A DNA stretch of 64,000 nt, from contig NZ_JBBIXN010000006.1 in assembly GCF_037646455.1 (NCBI RefSeq), positions 1-64,000 of the forward strand, written 5' to 3'. The notes under the pieces are model-generated. The model did not search any database, was not told where the DNA came from, and saw nothing but the letters and a program-made list of their open reading frames with translations. Within the stretch, counting starts at the first letter, position 1, and each line of letters begins with the position of its first letter. This document shows positions 9,283 through 19,055 of the stretch, one piece after another. The stretch comes from Draconibacterium mangrovi_A (GTDB lineage: Bacteria; Bacteroidota; Bacteroidia; Bacteroidales; Prolixibacteraceae). Both the position numbers and the translations under genes were made by a program.

Positions 9283-10230
9283 ATGAAAGCAAAATTAAAT
9301 ATAATCAAAGGTTTAGGGATTCTGGCACTAATAGTAGCAGCTTTTTCAGTAAATGCACAACAGGACCCGATGTATACACAATACATGTTCAATACACAAA
9401 CCATTAACCCGGCTTATGCCGGTACATGGGAGTCGGTAGGTTTTATGGCTCTTGGCCGCCACCAGTGGACCGGTTGGGACGGTGCACCGGAAACCTACAC
9501 ATTTTCGCTTCAGGCCCCGCTTAAAAACGAGCGGGTAGCCCTGGGCTTTAATGTCATCAGCGATAAAGTTGGTTTGGAGAAGAAGTTTTACCTCTTTGCA
9601 GACTATTCCTACCTGGTACCGGTTGGCGAAAAAACAAACTTACGTTTGGGATTAAAAGGTGGTTTCACCAATTACTCCAACAACCTCCAGGAATATGACA
9701 TAGTAGATCCGGGTGACCCTAATTTTGTCGGTGAAATCAAAAATGCCTTCAAACCGAATTTTGGAGTTGGAGCATTTCTATACAGCAAAAAGGCCTACGT
9801 AGGATTCTCGATACCGAAAGTGGTAAGTACAACTTTTGAGAACGATATGGAAAACTTTTCTGTGGAAGGAGAACTCCGACACTACTTCCTGGTTGCAGGT
9901 GCGGTTTTCAACCTGGGTGAAAATGTGAAGTTCAAGCCAACTATGCTGACCAAAGCTTCGTTTACCTCGAAAACCGGAACACCGGTTCAGTTCGACCTTA
10001 CCGGAAACTTCCTGATCAAGGAAAAACTCTGGTTGGGTGCAATGTACCGAACAGGATCTTCATATGGTTTTATTGCTCAGTGGATTTTTGCCGAAAAACT
10101 TCGGATTGGTTATGCCATCGATTTTTCGACCAACAATCTGAAAGAGCATAACAACGGAACCCACGAGGTAATGGTTTCTTACGAGTTACGATTTAAAAAA
10201 GAGAATGTGATCTCACCGAGATACTTCTAA
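9283..10230 (+). CDS. PorP/SprF family T9SS outer-membrane protein (copy 1)
   Basis: The protein has 315 residues from the chosen start, where a normal signal peptide ending in VNAQQ begins. An in-frame ATG 30 bases upstream (9253) would add a charged tail and is less likely. The start of the mature protein, DPMYTQYMFNTQTINPAYAG, is the hallmark of the PorP/SprF family, and the rest is a beta-strand-rich, aromatic sequence expected of an outer-membrane barrel. Family members work with the T9SS; SprF is needed for surface display of the SprB adhesin in Flavobacterium. It lies 41 bases downstream of the adhesin, so the two are probably co-transcribed and this protein probably anchors or helps export adhesin 1. 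Pairing is inferred from position. Confidence 0.9.
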   Translation: MKAKLNIIKGLGILALIVAAFSVNAQQDPMYTQYMFNTQTINPAYAGTWESVGFMALGRHQWTGWDGAPETYTFSLQAPLKNERVALGFNVISDKVGLEKKFYLFADYSYLVPVGEKTNLRLGLKGGFTNYSNNLQEYDIVDPGDPNFVGEIKNAFKPNFGVGAFLYSKKAYVGFSIPKVVSTTFENDMENFSVEGELRHYFLVAGAVFNLGENVKFKPTMLTKASFTSKTGTPVQFDLTGNFLIKEKLWLGAMYRTGSSYGFIAQWIFAEKLRIGYAIDFSTNNLKEHNNGTHEVMVSYELRFKKENVISPRYF

Positions 10231-10253
10231 GATATTTTGATGTTGTGTTTTTG

Positions 10254-10300
10254 AAACCCGGTTTCCAATCAGGTCTGATGGTGCCGGGTTTTTCTCTTTT
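10254..10300 (+). terminator. Intrinsic terminator after the first PorP/SprF gene
   Basis: AAACCCGG (10254-10261) pairs with CCGGGTTT (10284-10291), followed by a T-rich run. It closes the first adhesin cassette. Confidence 0.75.
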
Positions 10301-10875
10301 TGATGTTAGGAAACTGCAATTAACAATCCAACTTTTACAAGTAAAATTATTGGAAATTAACTGACTTTTTCAGGAAATAAACAGGCTGATTTATACAGAA
10401 ATTCAATGAGCCTCTGCAGAGGCAAATCTTACATTTTCCCCAAAACGTAAAACCGGATCAAAAATTCAGATAAAAACGTATTTTTTTGATCAATACGGGA
10501 GTTTTGTCCCATTTTGAGACACAAAATCACATTTTCAAAAAATACTAATGCTTGTTTTTCAACACTTTAAAGTCAGTGGCACATCGTTTGATTAGTGAAT
10601 GGCACAAACGTACTAAATACAAAATTGAAATAATGAAAAAGACGCAATTCAAAACAAATCTTTGGATTTTATGACGTTAAGTCGTAATTTGTAGTAGCAA
10701 TAATTGATTCTGAAATTTAGGTCAGATAAGGAATAAGGGGTTATTTTAATCTTTCCGATAATTTCAATCAAAGTACTTAACAAAAAAAATTACTGCATTA
10801 GCATCGATTTAACAATCGAGCTGGACGCATTATATTATGTTACACAACATTGAAGAAATTATTAAACCTTACACA
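10301..10875. other. Intergenic region before the second adhesin
   Basis: No gene is supported here. The region is AT-rich and contains the second copy of the shared upstream block. An in-frame ATG at 10837 exists upstream of the chosen adhesin start, but the 13 residues it would add do not belong to a signal peptide. Confidence 0.6.
10504..10766 (+). promoter_or_regulatory. Homologous upstream block, copy 2
   Basis: This is the counterpart of 154-415. Shared landmarks are TTGTCCC (10504), ACGTAC (10608), an exact 24-base match at 10696-10719, and the AATAAGGGGTTATTT and CTTTCCG segments. It ends about 110 bases before the start at 10876, much as in copy 1. This is probably a duplicated promoter/leader that co-regulates both adhesin cassettes. 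Confidence 0.6.
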
Positions 10876-13800
10876 ATGAAAAAAAGTTTTACCCAAAAGA
10901 TCTTAAGACAAATCGCGATACTATTTTCGGTGCTGTTTATTGTGCTGACACCCGGCAAAAGTGATGGTCAATGTACCATTACTACAAGTGGTTGCATTAC
11001 AGAAGACATCGTAATTTGTGCCGATTCGCTTAACGCGATTACCGGAGAACAAGGCAAATACCTTGACTGGACTGCTCCTGACTTTACTCTGACCTGTGTT
11101 GGAGATACAGGAGAAACTCAGAACTTCTATATGTCGTTCGACCTTCCGGAAAGTTCACTGGCAGCTCAATGCTGGGAATTTAACGGGGTGCAGAGAACAG
11201 GTCAGTCGAGTGATGGCTGGATGAAATTATGGCAATCCTCAGGAACCGGAGATCCTTATATTACTACTCCGCTAACCTATTTTCAGCCGAATACAGATAT
11301 AACTGTTTTCTTTACTGATCCTAATGGAGAGGAATTTACCTGGCATCTGATTCTGATTGATGAAGATGGAGTAGAAAAGGAAATCGGGTCAAATCTTATC
11401 GATACCACAGGAAGTTCAACCCTTACAACTCCTGACACAACAGGAGCATTTTATGTGAAATTTCTTTTTACTACTGAACTTAGCAGTATTTCAAATAAAA
11501 ACACGATTGATGACATTGTACATGATGGTCTTTTGCTTGATGTTGATTGTGCATCCGGAATTGACTTCACCGTTACCGGTCCACAACCATCAGGTTTTTT
11601 TATTATAAGCGACACTACTATAACCTATACTGCAACGTATACGCCAACTGCTGGTGATCCGGTAGTTGAGACCTGCTCTTTCAACATTACTGTTGAAGGA
11701 GTTCATTTAGAAACACCTGTCTCAACTCCAGAATCTTGTCTGGAAAATGACGGCACCATTACAATTGTAGCAACTTCTCCACTGTCTGATGTTCCTGTTC
11801 TGGAGTATAGTATCGACGGTGGAGCATGGACTTCTTTTACTTCAGGAGATGTAGTTGGTGGTCTTGCAGCCGGAACCCATACCCTGGATGTGCGTGATTT
11901 AGCATTAGATGGTGACTGTGCCCAGGTTGAACCGATCAACTTTACAGTAGTCGGCGGGGCAGATTTATCCGCTCCTGTTGCTGTTTGTAAGGATACAACA
12001 GTTCAACTCGATGCTAACGGAAACGTAAGTATCGACAGTAGCTTTGTAAATAACGGTTCATACGACGATTGTGGCATTGTTTCAATGAGTGTATCACCTT
12101 CGTCATTTGACTGCTCAAATGTTGGAGTAAATACTATAACACTTACTGTAACTGACGGAAGTGGAAAAACAGCTACCTGTACTGCTACGATAACGGTAGA
12201 AGACAATGTTCCTCCGGTGGCAGCCTGCCAGAATATTACCATTCAGCTCGATGCTTCAGGAGTAGCTGCAATATCTGCAGATGACATTGACGCCGGTTCA
12301 GACGATGCATGCGGAATTAAATCACTGGTTGCCAGCCAGACTGATTTTGACTGCTCAAATGTTGGAGCTAATACCGTAACTCTGACCGTAACTGACAACA
12401 ACGATAACGTATCAACTTGTGATGCTACGGTAACGGTTGAAGACAATGTTCCTCCGGTGGCAGCCTGCCAGAATATTACCATTCAGCTCGATGCTTCAGG
12501 AGCAGCTGCAATAACTGCAGATGACATTGACGCCGGTTCAGACGATGCCTGCGGAATTAAATCGCTGGTTGCTAGCCAGACTAATTTTGACTGCTCAAAT
12601 GTTGGAGCAAATACCGTAACACTTACTGTAACGGACAACAACGACAACGTATCAACTTGTGATGCTACGGTAACGGTTGAAGACAATGTTCCTCCGGTGG
12701 TATCCTGCCAGAATATTACTATTCAACTCGATGCTTCAGGAGCAGCTGCAATAACTGCAGATGACATTGACGCCGGTTCAGACGATGCATGCGGAATTAA
12801 ATCGCTGGTTGCCAGCCAGACTAATTTTGACTGCTCAAATGTTGGAGCTAATACCGTAACACTGACCGTAACTGATAATAACGATAACGTTTCAACTTGT
12901 GATGCTACGGTAACAGTTGAAGACAATGTGGCTCCAGTGGCCGTTTGTAAAGACATTACCGTTCAACTCGATGCTTCAGGAGCAGTTGCAATAACTGCAG
13001 ATGACATTGACGCCGGTTCAAACGATGCATGCGGAATTAAATCGCTGGTTGCCAGCCAGACTAATTTTGACTGCTCAAATGTTGGAGCTAATACCGTAAC
13101 ACTGACCGTAACTGATATTAACGATAACGTTTCAACTTGTGATGCTACGGTAACGGTTGAAGACAATGTGGCTCCGGTGGCCGTTTGTAAAGACATTACC
13201 GTTCAACTCGATGCAACCGGAAATGCTGTTATTGCTGAAGACAGCATCAACAACGGTTCTTCTGACGCCTGCGGAGTTTTGACTTTCGATACAGATATTA
13301 CTGCTTTCGATTGTTCCAACGTTGGTGATAATACCATAACATTAACCGTAACCGATGCGAACGGAAACTCATCGACCTGCTCGGCTACTGTGACTGTGGA
13401 AGACAATGTGGCTCCGGTGGCCGTTTGTAAAGACATTACCATTCAACTCGATGCAACCGGAAATGCTGTTATTGCTGAAGACAGCATCAACAACGGTTCT
13501 TCTGACGCCTGCGGAGGTTTGACTTTCGATACAGATATTACTGCTTTCGATTGTTCCAACGTTGGTGATAATACCATAACATTAACCGTAACCGATGCGA
13601 ACGGAAACTCATCGACCTGCTCGGCTACTGTGACTGTGGAAGACAATGTTCCTCCTGTTGCCGTTTGTAAAGACATTACCGTTCAACTCGATGCAACCGG
13701 AAATGCTGTTATTGCTGAAGACGGCATCAACAATGGTTCTTCTGACGCCTGCGGAGGTTTGACTTTCGATACAGATATTACTGCTTTCGATTGTTCCAAC

Positions 13801-16800
13801 GTTGGTGATAATGCNNNNNNNNNNNNNNNNNNNNNNNNNNNNNNNNNNNNNNNNNNNNNNNNNNNNNNNNNNNNNNNNNNNNNNNNNNNNNNNNNNNNNN
13901 NNNNNNNNNNNGGTTCTTCTGACGCCTGCGGAGGTTTGACTTTCGATACAGATATTACTGCTTTCGATTGTTCCAACGTTGGTGATAATGCCGTAACATT
14001 AACCGTAACCGATGCGAACGGAAACTCATCGACCTGCTCGGCTACTGTAATTGTGGAAGATAATATTCCTCCGGTGGCATCCTGCCAGAATATTACCATT
14101 CAGCTCGATGCTTCAGGAGCAGCGGCAATAATTGCAGATGACATTGACGCCGGTTCAGACGATGCCTGCGGAATCAAATCGCTGGTTGCTAGCCAGACTG
14201 ATTTTGACTGCTCAAATGTTGGAGCTAATACCGTAACACTGACCGTAACGGACAATAACGACAATGTATCAACTTGTGATGCTACCGTAACGGTAGAAGA
14301 TAATGTTCTTCCCGTGGCAGTTTGCCAGGATATCTCAGTTCAACTGGATGCTTATGGCAGCGTGACCGTATCTGCCAGTGAAATAGACAATGGATCTAAC
14401 GATGCCTGTGGAATTTCAGCATTAACCTTATCTCAAACCGAATTTGGCTGTGATGATGTAGGTGACAATGTTGTTACATTAACCGTTTATGATAATTCAA
14501 ACAATACCTCAACATGCACGGCCACTATTAGCGTGGGAGATACGATCAAGCCCGAAGTTATTAGTGCGAGCGATCTTACTGTTGAGTGCGACGGAAATGG
14601 AAATACAGATGATTATAATGCATGGTTAGCCAATCATGGTGGAGCAACAGCTTCAGACATTTGTAATGGTGGAGTAACCTGGAGCGACAATGCTGATCAG
14701 CAGGTATGGATTGGTGACGATTGCAATAAATCAATAACTGTTACTTTTTCGGCTACCGATGTTAATGGAAACATAAATTCTTCTACTGCTACATTTACTA
14801 TTGAAGATACATCAGCACCAACATTAACTATACCTGCTGAAGATCTGAGCATGGAGTGCTATGACTTCAGTAAAGTAGAAGATTGGTTGGCAACTGCAAC
14901 TGCTTACGACACTTGTCAGGGTAACGTAACGGTTTCTAATAACTTTTCTGCTCCACAAAGCAACTGTAGTCAAACAATTACTGTTACTTTCACGGCTACA
15001 GATGGTTGTGGTAACACTACCTCAGCAACAAAAGCAATCTCTGTTAGTGATACTACATCACCGGTTCTTACTTTACCAGCTGATATAACTGTAGATTGTG
15101 ATGCCAGCACCGATCCGCAAAATACAGGATCGGCCAGCGCAACCGACAACTGTGACGACAATCCGACTGTTACTTATTCTGATTTTGTAACTGAAGGAGA
15201 ATGTGCCAATGGATCAGAGATCACTCGTACATGGACAGCTACCGATGTTTGCGGAAATACCGTATCACAAATACAAACTATTACAGTCCAGGATACAACT
15301 CCTCCATCATTCGATGGAACTTTACCAGCTGATATTACAGTTGAATGCGACGCTGTACCGGATATGGAAACGCTAACAGCAACCGATAACTGCGGAACGG
15401 CCACTGTAACGATGATGCAGGATTCAACTGAAGGAGATTGTCCAAATGAATTTATTATCTCCAGAACCTGGATTGCCAGTGATGCATGTGGCAACACGAT
15501 TTCGCATACTCAGGTGGTTACTTTACAGGATACAAAAGCTCCGGAATTCAACGAAATTCTGCCGACTGATATTACAGTTGAGTGTGATGAGATTCCTGTT
15601 GCGGATACGCTTACTGCTTTTGATAATTGTGGTGAAGCATATGTTACTTTCGAACAGGATTCAACCCCTGGAGAGTGCCCGGTTCTTTATACAATAACAA
15701 GAACATGGACCGCCGTTGACGCCTGTGGAAATAGCACGGTACATAATCAGGTTGTAACCGTACAGGACACTAAAGCTCCTGAATTTAACGAAACTTTACC
15801 TGCCGATACGACCATTGCCTGTGGTGACGTTCCGACTCTGCATACTTTAACAGCTTCAGACATTTGTGGTAATGCTGTTGTAACGCTGAGTCAGGACACT
15901 TCAGTAAGCGAGAATTCCGGCGAACTGATCATTACCAGGACATGGACTGCTGCAGATGACTGTGACAATAAAACAACACACACACAAATTGTTACGATAA
16001 AAGGTTTTCCTGTTGAAATTACCGATGCGCAAAACCAGAAAGTCCTTTGTACCGGGTATGCGCAAACTGTACTGGAAAACTGGCTGGAAAATAACGGGGG
16101 TGCCACTGTATTAGAAGCATGTGGTGATGTTAGCTGGACTAATGACTTTACCGGTTTATCAGATGGTTGTGGCCCGACAGGAAGAGCAACTGTAACTTTT
16201 ACAGCCACCGATGAATTTGGGAATGGTGCTTCAACTACAGCAACATTTGAAATTTCAGATCATATCAGACCTGCCATTACCAATCAAGCCTCTGATCTGA
16301 CTGTAGATTGTAGTTCAGATGTTTCAGCTGCATTAGATGAATGGCTTGCAAATAACGGAGGCGCAAAAGCAGTTGACGCATGTAGCAAAGTTTCATGGGT
16401 AAACAACTTTACCGAACTTACTCATGGGAAATGTGGGGCTTTTGCAACTGTTACCTTCAATGCCTTCGATGCTTGTGGAAATTTTGTTAGCACTTCAGCA
16501 ACCTTTACAGTCATTGACACTATTGCGCCTACATTCACCGTCCCTGCTGATGTTACACTTTACACCGATGAAAATTGCGAGTACGATGCAGGTATAGAGA
16601 TAACCGGTGAGGTAACCGACGAATATGATGCTTGCGATACTGCTGAACTTGAAGTAACATATACCGACGAAGTTGTTCAGGGTGAATGTGCCGGAGAGCA
16701 GATCGTACTGCGCACCTGGAATGTTACCGACGGATGCGGAAATGCAACTACTGCTGTTCAAACGATCTCTGTTCGCGACAACATTGCTCCAACACTGAGC

Positions 16801-19035
16801 TGTAATCCAATGACGGTTTATACCGATGAAAGTGGAAGTCTGACACTGGGTAATACGGATATAGCAGAGCTTTATACCGTTTCTGACAACTGTTCAGCTG
16901 AAGAAGATATCACAGTTACCGTTTCTCAATACGAATTCGGATGTAACGACGCAGGTATGCAGGAAGGAATTACAGTGGTGATGACAGCTACCGACCTTTG
17001 TGGCAACGTATCGACCTGTTCTTCTGCAGTTACCGTGGTGGACACCATTACACCGATTGCAGTATGCAGCGACCTGACCATTGCTCTTGATGCTGACGGA
17101 AATGCCAGTATTACTCTGGAAGATATTGAAAACGGTTCGACTGATAATTGCTCAATCGACACAATGTACATCGACAAAACTGATTTTAACTGCGCCAACG
17201 TTGGTGAAAATGAAGTGGTTCTGTCGGTAGTAGATCACGCCGGAAATATTGGAACATGTACATCAACAGTTATCGTAATGGATACCATTGCTCCAACAGC
17301 TGTTTGCAGCGACATGACTGTTGCTCTTGATACAAATGGAAATGCCAGTCTAACCTTGGAAGACATTGAAAATGGTTCAACCGATAATTGCTCAATCGAT
17401 ACCATGTACATCGACAAAACTGATTTTACCTGTGCCAATGTTGGTGAAAATGAAGTCGTTCTGTCGGTAGTAGATCATGACGGAAATATTGGAACATGTA
17501 CATCAACCGTTATTGTAATTGATACCATTGCTCCAACAGCAGTTAGCAGCGATATGACCATTGATCTGGATGCCAACGGTAATGCAATTATCACGTTAGA
17601 GGACATTGAAAATGGTTCGGCCGACAATTGCTCGATTGATACCATGTTTATCGACAAAACTGATTTCACCTGTGCCAACGTTGGTACAAATGAAGTTATC
17701 CTTACCGTTATCGATGCAAGCGGAAATGTAGCAACTGATACTTCAATTGTTACAGTAGAAGCTGGTGATGCAGACTGTGGAAAAGTTAGAGTATTAGCTG
17801 CTCCTGATACGCTCACCCTGGTTGTTTGTCCGGGTGGAATTGTGAACGGAGTGTTAAATCTGCTGGCTAACGACGAAGGCATTGGTACTTCAGGAGTAAC
17901 AATTACTGCTGATAATCTTCCTGACAATGTACAGGTAAGTTTAACTGATGGTCAGGTATTGTATGCCAACGAAGAATCTTCGGAAGCTGTAATCCAGTTT
18001 ACCTATACCATCTGTAGCAACACCGAAGGAGAAAATTGTTCATCCGCCGAAGCAACAATCTATGTTCAACTAGACTCAGATTGCGATGGTATTCCTGATG
18101 TAACTGATATCGACGACGATGACGATGGTATACCTGATGATGTTGAAAATGACAATGCATTAAATCAGTCAACGCTCGATTCTGATGGCGACGGTATTGT
18201 TGACCGCCTGGATATCGATTCTGACAACGATGGTATTGTAGACAACATTGAATGGCAATCAATGATTAAAGAAGGTGGTATTTATGATTACGTTGCACCT
18301 ACTGGTAACGATACCAATGGTGATGGATGGGATGACGCCTATGATTCTGAAAATGGTGGAAATTGGTACCCGGCCTGGGATACAGATTTCGACGATATTC
18401 AAGACTACCTGGATACCGATACTGATGATGACGGAATTGATGATAGCGTTGAAGGTTGGGATGCAGCACCACATGATACCATTGCTGATGTACTACCTGC
18501 AGGAATTGATTCTGATAATGACGGTCTGTATGATGCCTATGATTCATACAATACCACAGATGAATGGTTAATCGGATTGAATGCAATCGGAAGTTTTGCT
18601 CCGCTTCAGGATATGGCACGTGACACAATAAATGGTATTCGCGACTGGCGTGATGATCTACCTCCTTTACCGAAAAGGAGGATTTCACCAGTAGAACTGA
18701 TTATCCCTGAAGGATTCTCGCCAAATACGGATAACAAGAACGATTATTTCGAAATTCGAATGAATGAATCAGATCTAGACAACACCCTGTTTGGTGAAGA
18801 ATATCCTGATGCACACTTATACGTGTACAACCGTTGGGGTAACCTGATCTTCGAAAAAGAGCACTATGGAAACTACGTTAAATGGGGAAGCAACAAGGCA
18901 GATGCCTGGTGGGACGGAAGGTCCGATAATTCAATGACCATTGGAAGTGGTAAAGTACCACCAGCCACCTATATTTACATCCTGATACTGGATAATGATA
19001 ATGTTGAAAAAGGAACCTTGTTCATTAACTATTAA
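10876..19035 (+). CDS. Giant T9SS-secreted HYR-repeat adhesin with CHU_C sorting domain (adhesin 2)
   Basis: The protein has 2719 residues from the ATG at 10876, which opens a typical signal peptide (MKKSFTQKILRQIAILF...) ending near SDGQ. After a cysteine-containing N-terminal region come eleven 80-residue HYR modules (about residues 366-1223, one masked by Ns). A series of divergent HYR-like domains with DNCG and RTWTATDVCGN motifs follows, then three HYR modules (about 2059-2295). The end has an Ig-like domain, aspartate-rich thrombospondin type 3 repeats (about 2402-2595) and a type B T9SS sorting domain (PEGFSPNTDNKNDYF, YNRWGN, AWWDG, PPATYIYIL). It is a paralogue of adhesin 1 in its C-terminal third but differs in the centre. 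The likely role is a long calcium-stabilised surface stalk or adhesin; its ligand is unknown. Confidence 0.9.
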   Translation: MKKSFTQKILRQIAILFSVLFIVLTPGKSDGQCTITTSGCITEDIVICADSLNAITGEQGKYLDWTAPDFTLTCVGDTGETQNFYMSFDLPESSLAAQCWEFNGVQRTGQSSDGWMKLWQSSGTGDPYITTPLTYFQPNTDITVFFTDPNGEEFTWHLILIDEDGVEKEIGSNLIDTTGSSTLTTPDTTGAFYVKFLFTTELSSISNKNTIDDIVHDGLLLDVDCASGIDFTVTGPQPSGFFIISDTTITYTATYTPTAGDPVVETCSFNITVEGVHLETPVSTPESCLENDGTITIVATSPLSDVPVLEYSIDGGAWTSFTSGDVVGGLAAGTHTLDVRDLALDGDCAQVEPINFTVVGGADLSAPVAVCKDTTVQLDANGNVSIDSSFVNNGSYDDCGIVSMSVSPSSFDCSNVGVNTITLTVTDGSGKTATCTATITVEDNVPPVAACQNITIQLDASGVAAISADDIDAGSDDACGIKSLVASQTDFDCSNVGANTVTLTVTDNNDNVSTCDATVTVEDNVPPVAACQNITIQLDASGAAAITADDIDAGSDDACGIKSLVASQTNFDCSNVGANTVTLTVTDNNDNVSTCDATVTVEDNVPPVVSCQNITIQLDASGAAAITADDIDAGSDDACGIKSLVASQTNFDCSNVGANTVTLTVTDNNDNVSTCDATVTVEDNVAPVAVCKDITVQLDASGAVAITADDIDAGSNDACGIKSLVASQTNFDCSNVGANTVTLTVTDINDNVSTCDATVTVEDNVAPVAVCKDITVQLDATGNAVIAEDSINNGSSDACGVLTFDTDITAFDCSNVGDNTITLTVTDANGNSSTCSATVTVEDNVAPVAVCKDITIQLDATGNAVIAEDSINNGSSDACGGLTFDTDITAFDCSNVGDNTITLTVTDANGNSSTCSATVTVEDNVPPVAVCKDITVQLDATGNAVIAEDGINNGSSDACGGLTFDTDITAFDCSNVGDNXXXXXXXXXXXXXXXXXXXXXXXXXXXXXXXXXGSSDACGGLTFDTDITAFDCSNVGDNAVTLTVTDANGNSSTCSATVIVEDNIPPVASCQNITIQLDASGAAAIIADDIDAGSDDACGIKSLVASQTDFDCSNVGANTVTLTVTDNNDNVSTCDATVTVEDNVLPVAVCQDISVQLDAYGSVTVSASEIDNGSNDACGISALTLSQTEFGCDDVGDNVVTLTVYDNSNNTSTCTATISVGDTIKPEVISASDLTVECDGNGNTDDYNAWLANHGGATASDICNGGVTWSDNADQQVWIGDDCNKSITVTFSATDVNGNINSSTATFTIEDTSAPTLTIPAEDLSMECYDFSKVEDWLATATAYDTCQGNVTVSNNFSAPQSNCSQTITVTFTATDGCGNTTSATKAISVSDTTSPVLTLPADITVDCDASTDPQNTGSASATDNCDDNPTVTYSDFVTEGECANGSEITRTWTATDVCGNTVSQIQTITVQDTTPPSFDGTLPADITVECDAVPDMETLTATDNCGTATVTMMQDSTEGDCPNEFIISRTWIASDACGNTISHTQVVTLQDTKAPEFNEILPTDITVECDEIPVADTLTAFDNCGEAYVTFEQDSTPGECPVLYTITRTWTAVDACGNSTVHNQVVTVQDTKAPEFNETLPADTTIACGDVPTLHTLTASDICGNAVVTLSQDTSVSENSGELIITRTWTAADDCDNKTTHTQIVTIKGFPVEITDAQNQKVLCTGYAQTVLENWLENNGGATVLEACGDVSWTNDFTGLSDGCGPTGRATVTFTATDEFGNGASTTATFEISDHIRPAITNQASDLTVDCSSDVSAALDEWLANNGGAKAVDACSKVSWVNNFTELTHGKCGAFATVTFNAFDACGNFVSTSATFTVIDTIAPTFTVPADVTLYTDENCEYDAGIEITGEVTDEYDACDTAELEVTYTDEVVQGECAGEQIVLRTWNVTDGCGNATTAVQTISVRDNIAPTLSCNPMTVYTDESGSLTLGNTDIAELYTVSDNCSAEEDITVTVSQYEFGCNDAGMQEGITVVMTATDLCGNVSTCSSAVTVVDTITPIAVCSDLTIALDADGNASITLEDIENGSTDNCSIDTMYIDKTDFNCANVGENEVVLSVVDHAGNIGTCTSTVIVMDTIAPTAVCSDMTVALDTNGNASLTLEDIENGSTDNCSIDTMYIDKTDFTCANVGENEVVLSVVDHDGNIGTCTSTVIVIDTIAPTAVSSDMTIDLDANGNAIITLEDIENGSADNCSIDTMFIDKTDFTCANVGTNEVILTVIDASGNVATDTSIVTVEAGDADCGKVRVLAAPDTLTLVVCPGGIVNGVLNLLANDEGIGTSGVTITADNLPDNVQVSLTDGQVLYANEESSEAVIQFTYTICSNTEGENCSSAEATIYVQLDSDCDGIPDVTDIDDDDDGIPDDVENDNALNQSTLDSDGDGIVDRLDIDSDNDGIVDNIEWQSMIKEGGIYDYVAPTGNDTNGDGWDDAYDSENGGNWYPAWDTDFDDIQDYLDTDTDDDGIDDSVEGWDAAPHDTIADVLPAGIDSDNDGLYDAYDSYNTTDEWLIGLNAIGSFAPLQDMARDTINGIRDWRDDLPPLPKRRISPVELIIPEGFSPNTDNKNDYFEIRMNESDLDNTLFGEEYPDAHLYVYNRWGNLIFEKEHYGNYVKWGSNKADAWWDGRSDNSMTIGSGKVPPATYIYILILDNDNVEKGTLFINY
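11971..14542 (+). repeat. Eleven tandem 80-residue HYR modules in adhesin 2
   Basis: The period is 240 bases. Copies fall into two sequence types. Type A has ADDIDAGSDDACGIK and SNVGANTVTLTVTDNNDNVS. Type B has AEDSINNGSSDACGGL and SNVGDNTITLTVTDANGNSS. The order is an odd first copy, A x4, B x4 (the last partly masked), A, then a divergent last copy. Each copy carries conserved cysteines. Near-identical neighbours and the return of type A after the B block indicate recombination between copies. Confidence 0.9.
13815..13911. other. Assembly gap (97 N) inside the HYR array
   Basis: A single missing stretch of a standard copy would be 160 bases, so 97 is a placeholder. It preserves frame. The bases before the gap (GATAATGC) match the next copy rather than the previous ones, consistent with collapse of near-identical units. 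Confidence 0.95.
17053..17760 (+). repeat. Three tandem HYR modules near the C-terminus of adhesin 2
   Basis: Three 240-base units carry LTLEDIENGS, DNCSIDTMYIDKTDF and VGENEVVLSVVDH motifs. The single HYR module of adhesin 1 at about 7690-7925 (SLEDIENGSIDNCSIDTMFI) belongs to the same subtype, which ties the two genes together. In the third unit the first Cys (VCSD) is replaced by Ser (VSSD), so one disulfide may be lost. Confidence 0.85.
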
Positions 19036-19055
19036 TCCATAAAAACACAACAACA

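Noticed and set aside
10837..10875. Upstream start for adhesin 2
   Set aside because: The extra residues MLHNIEEIIKPYT are polar and would bury the signal peptide; the ATG at 10876 gives a normal one.
18259..18688. Minus-strand open frames rich in His, Arg and Tyr over the thrombospondin repeats
   Set aside because: They are the complement of Asp-codon-rich calcium-binding repeats, so the composition is an artefact.
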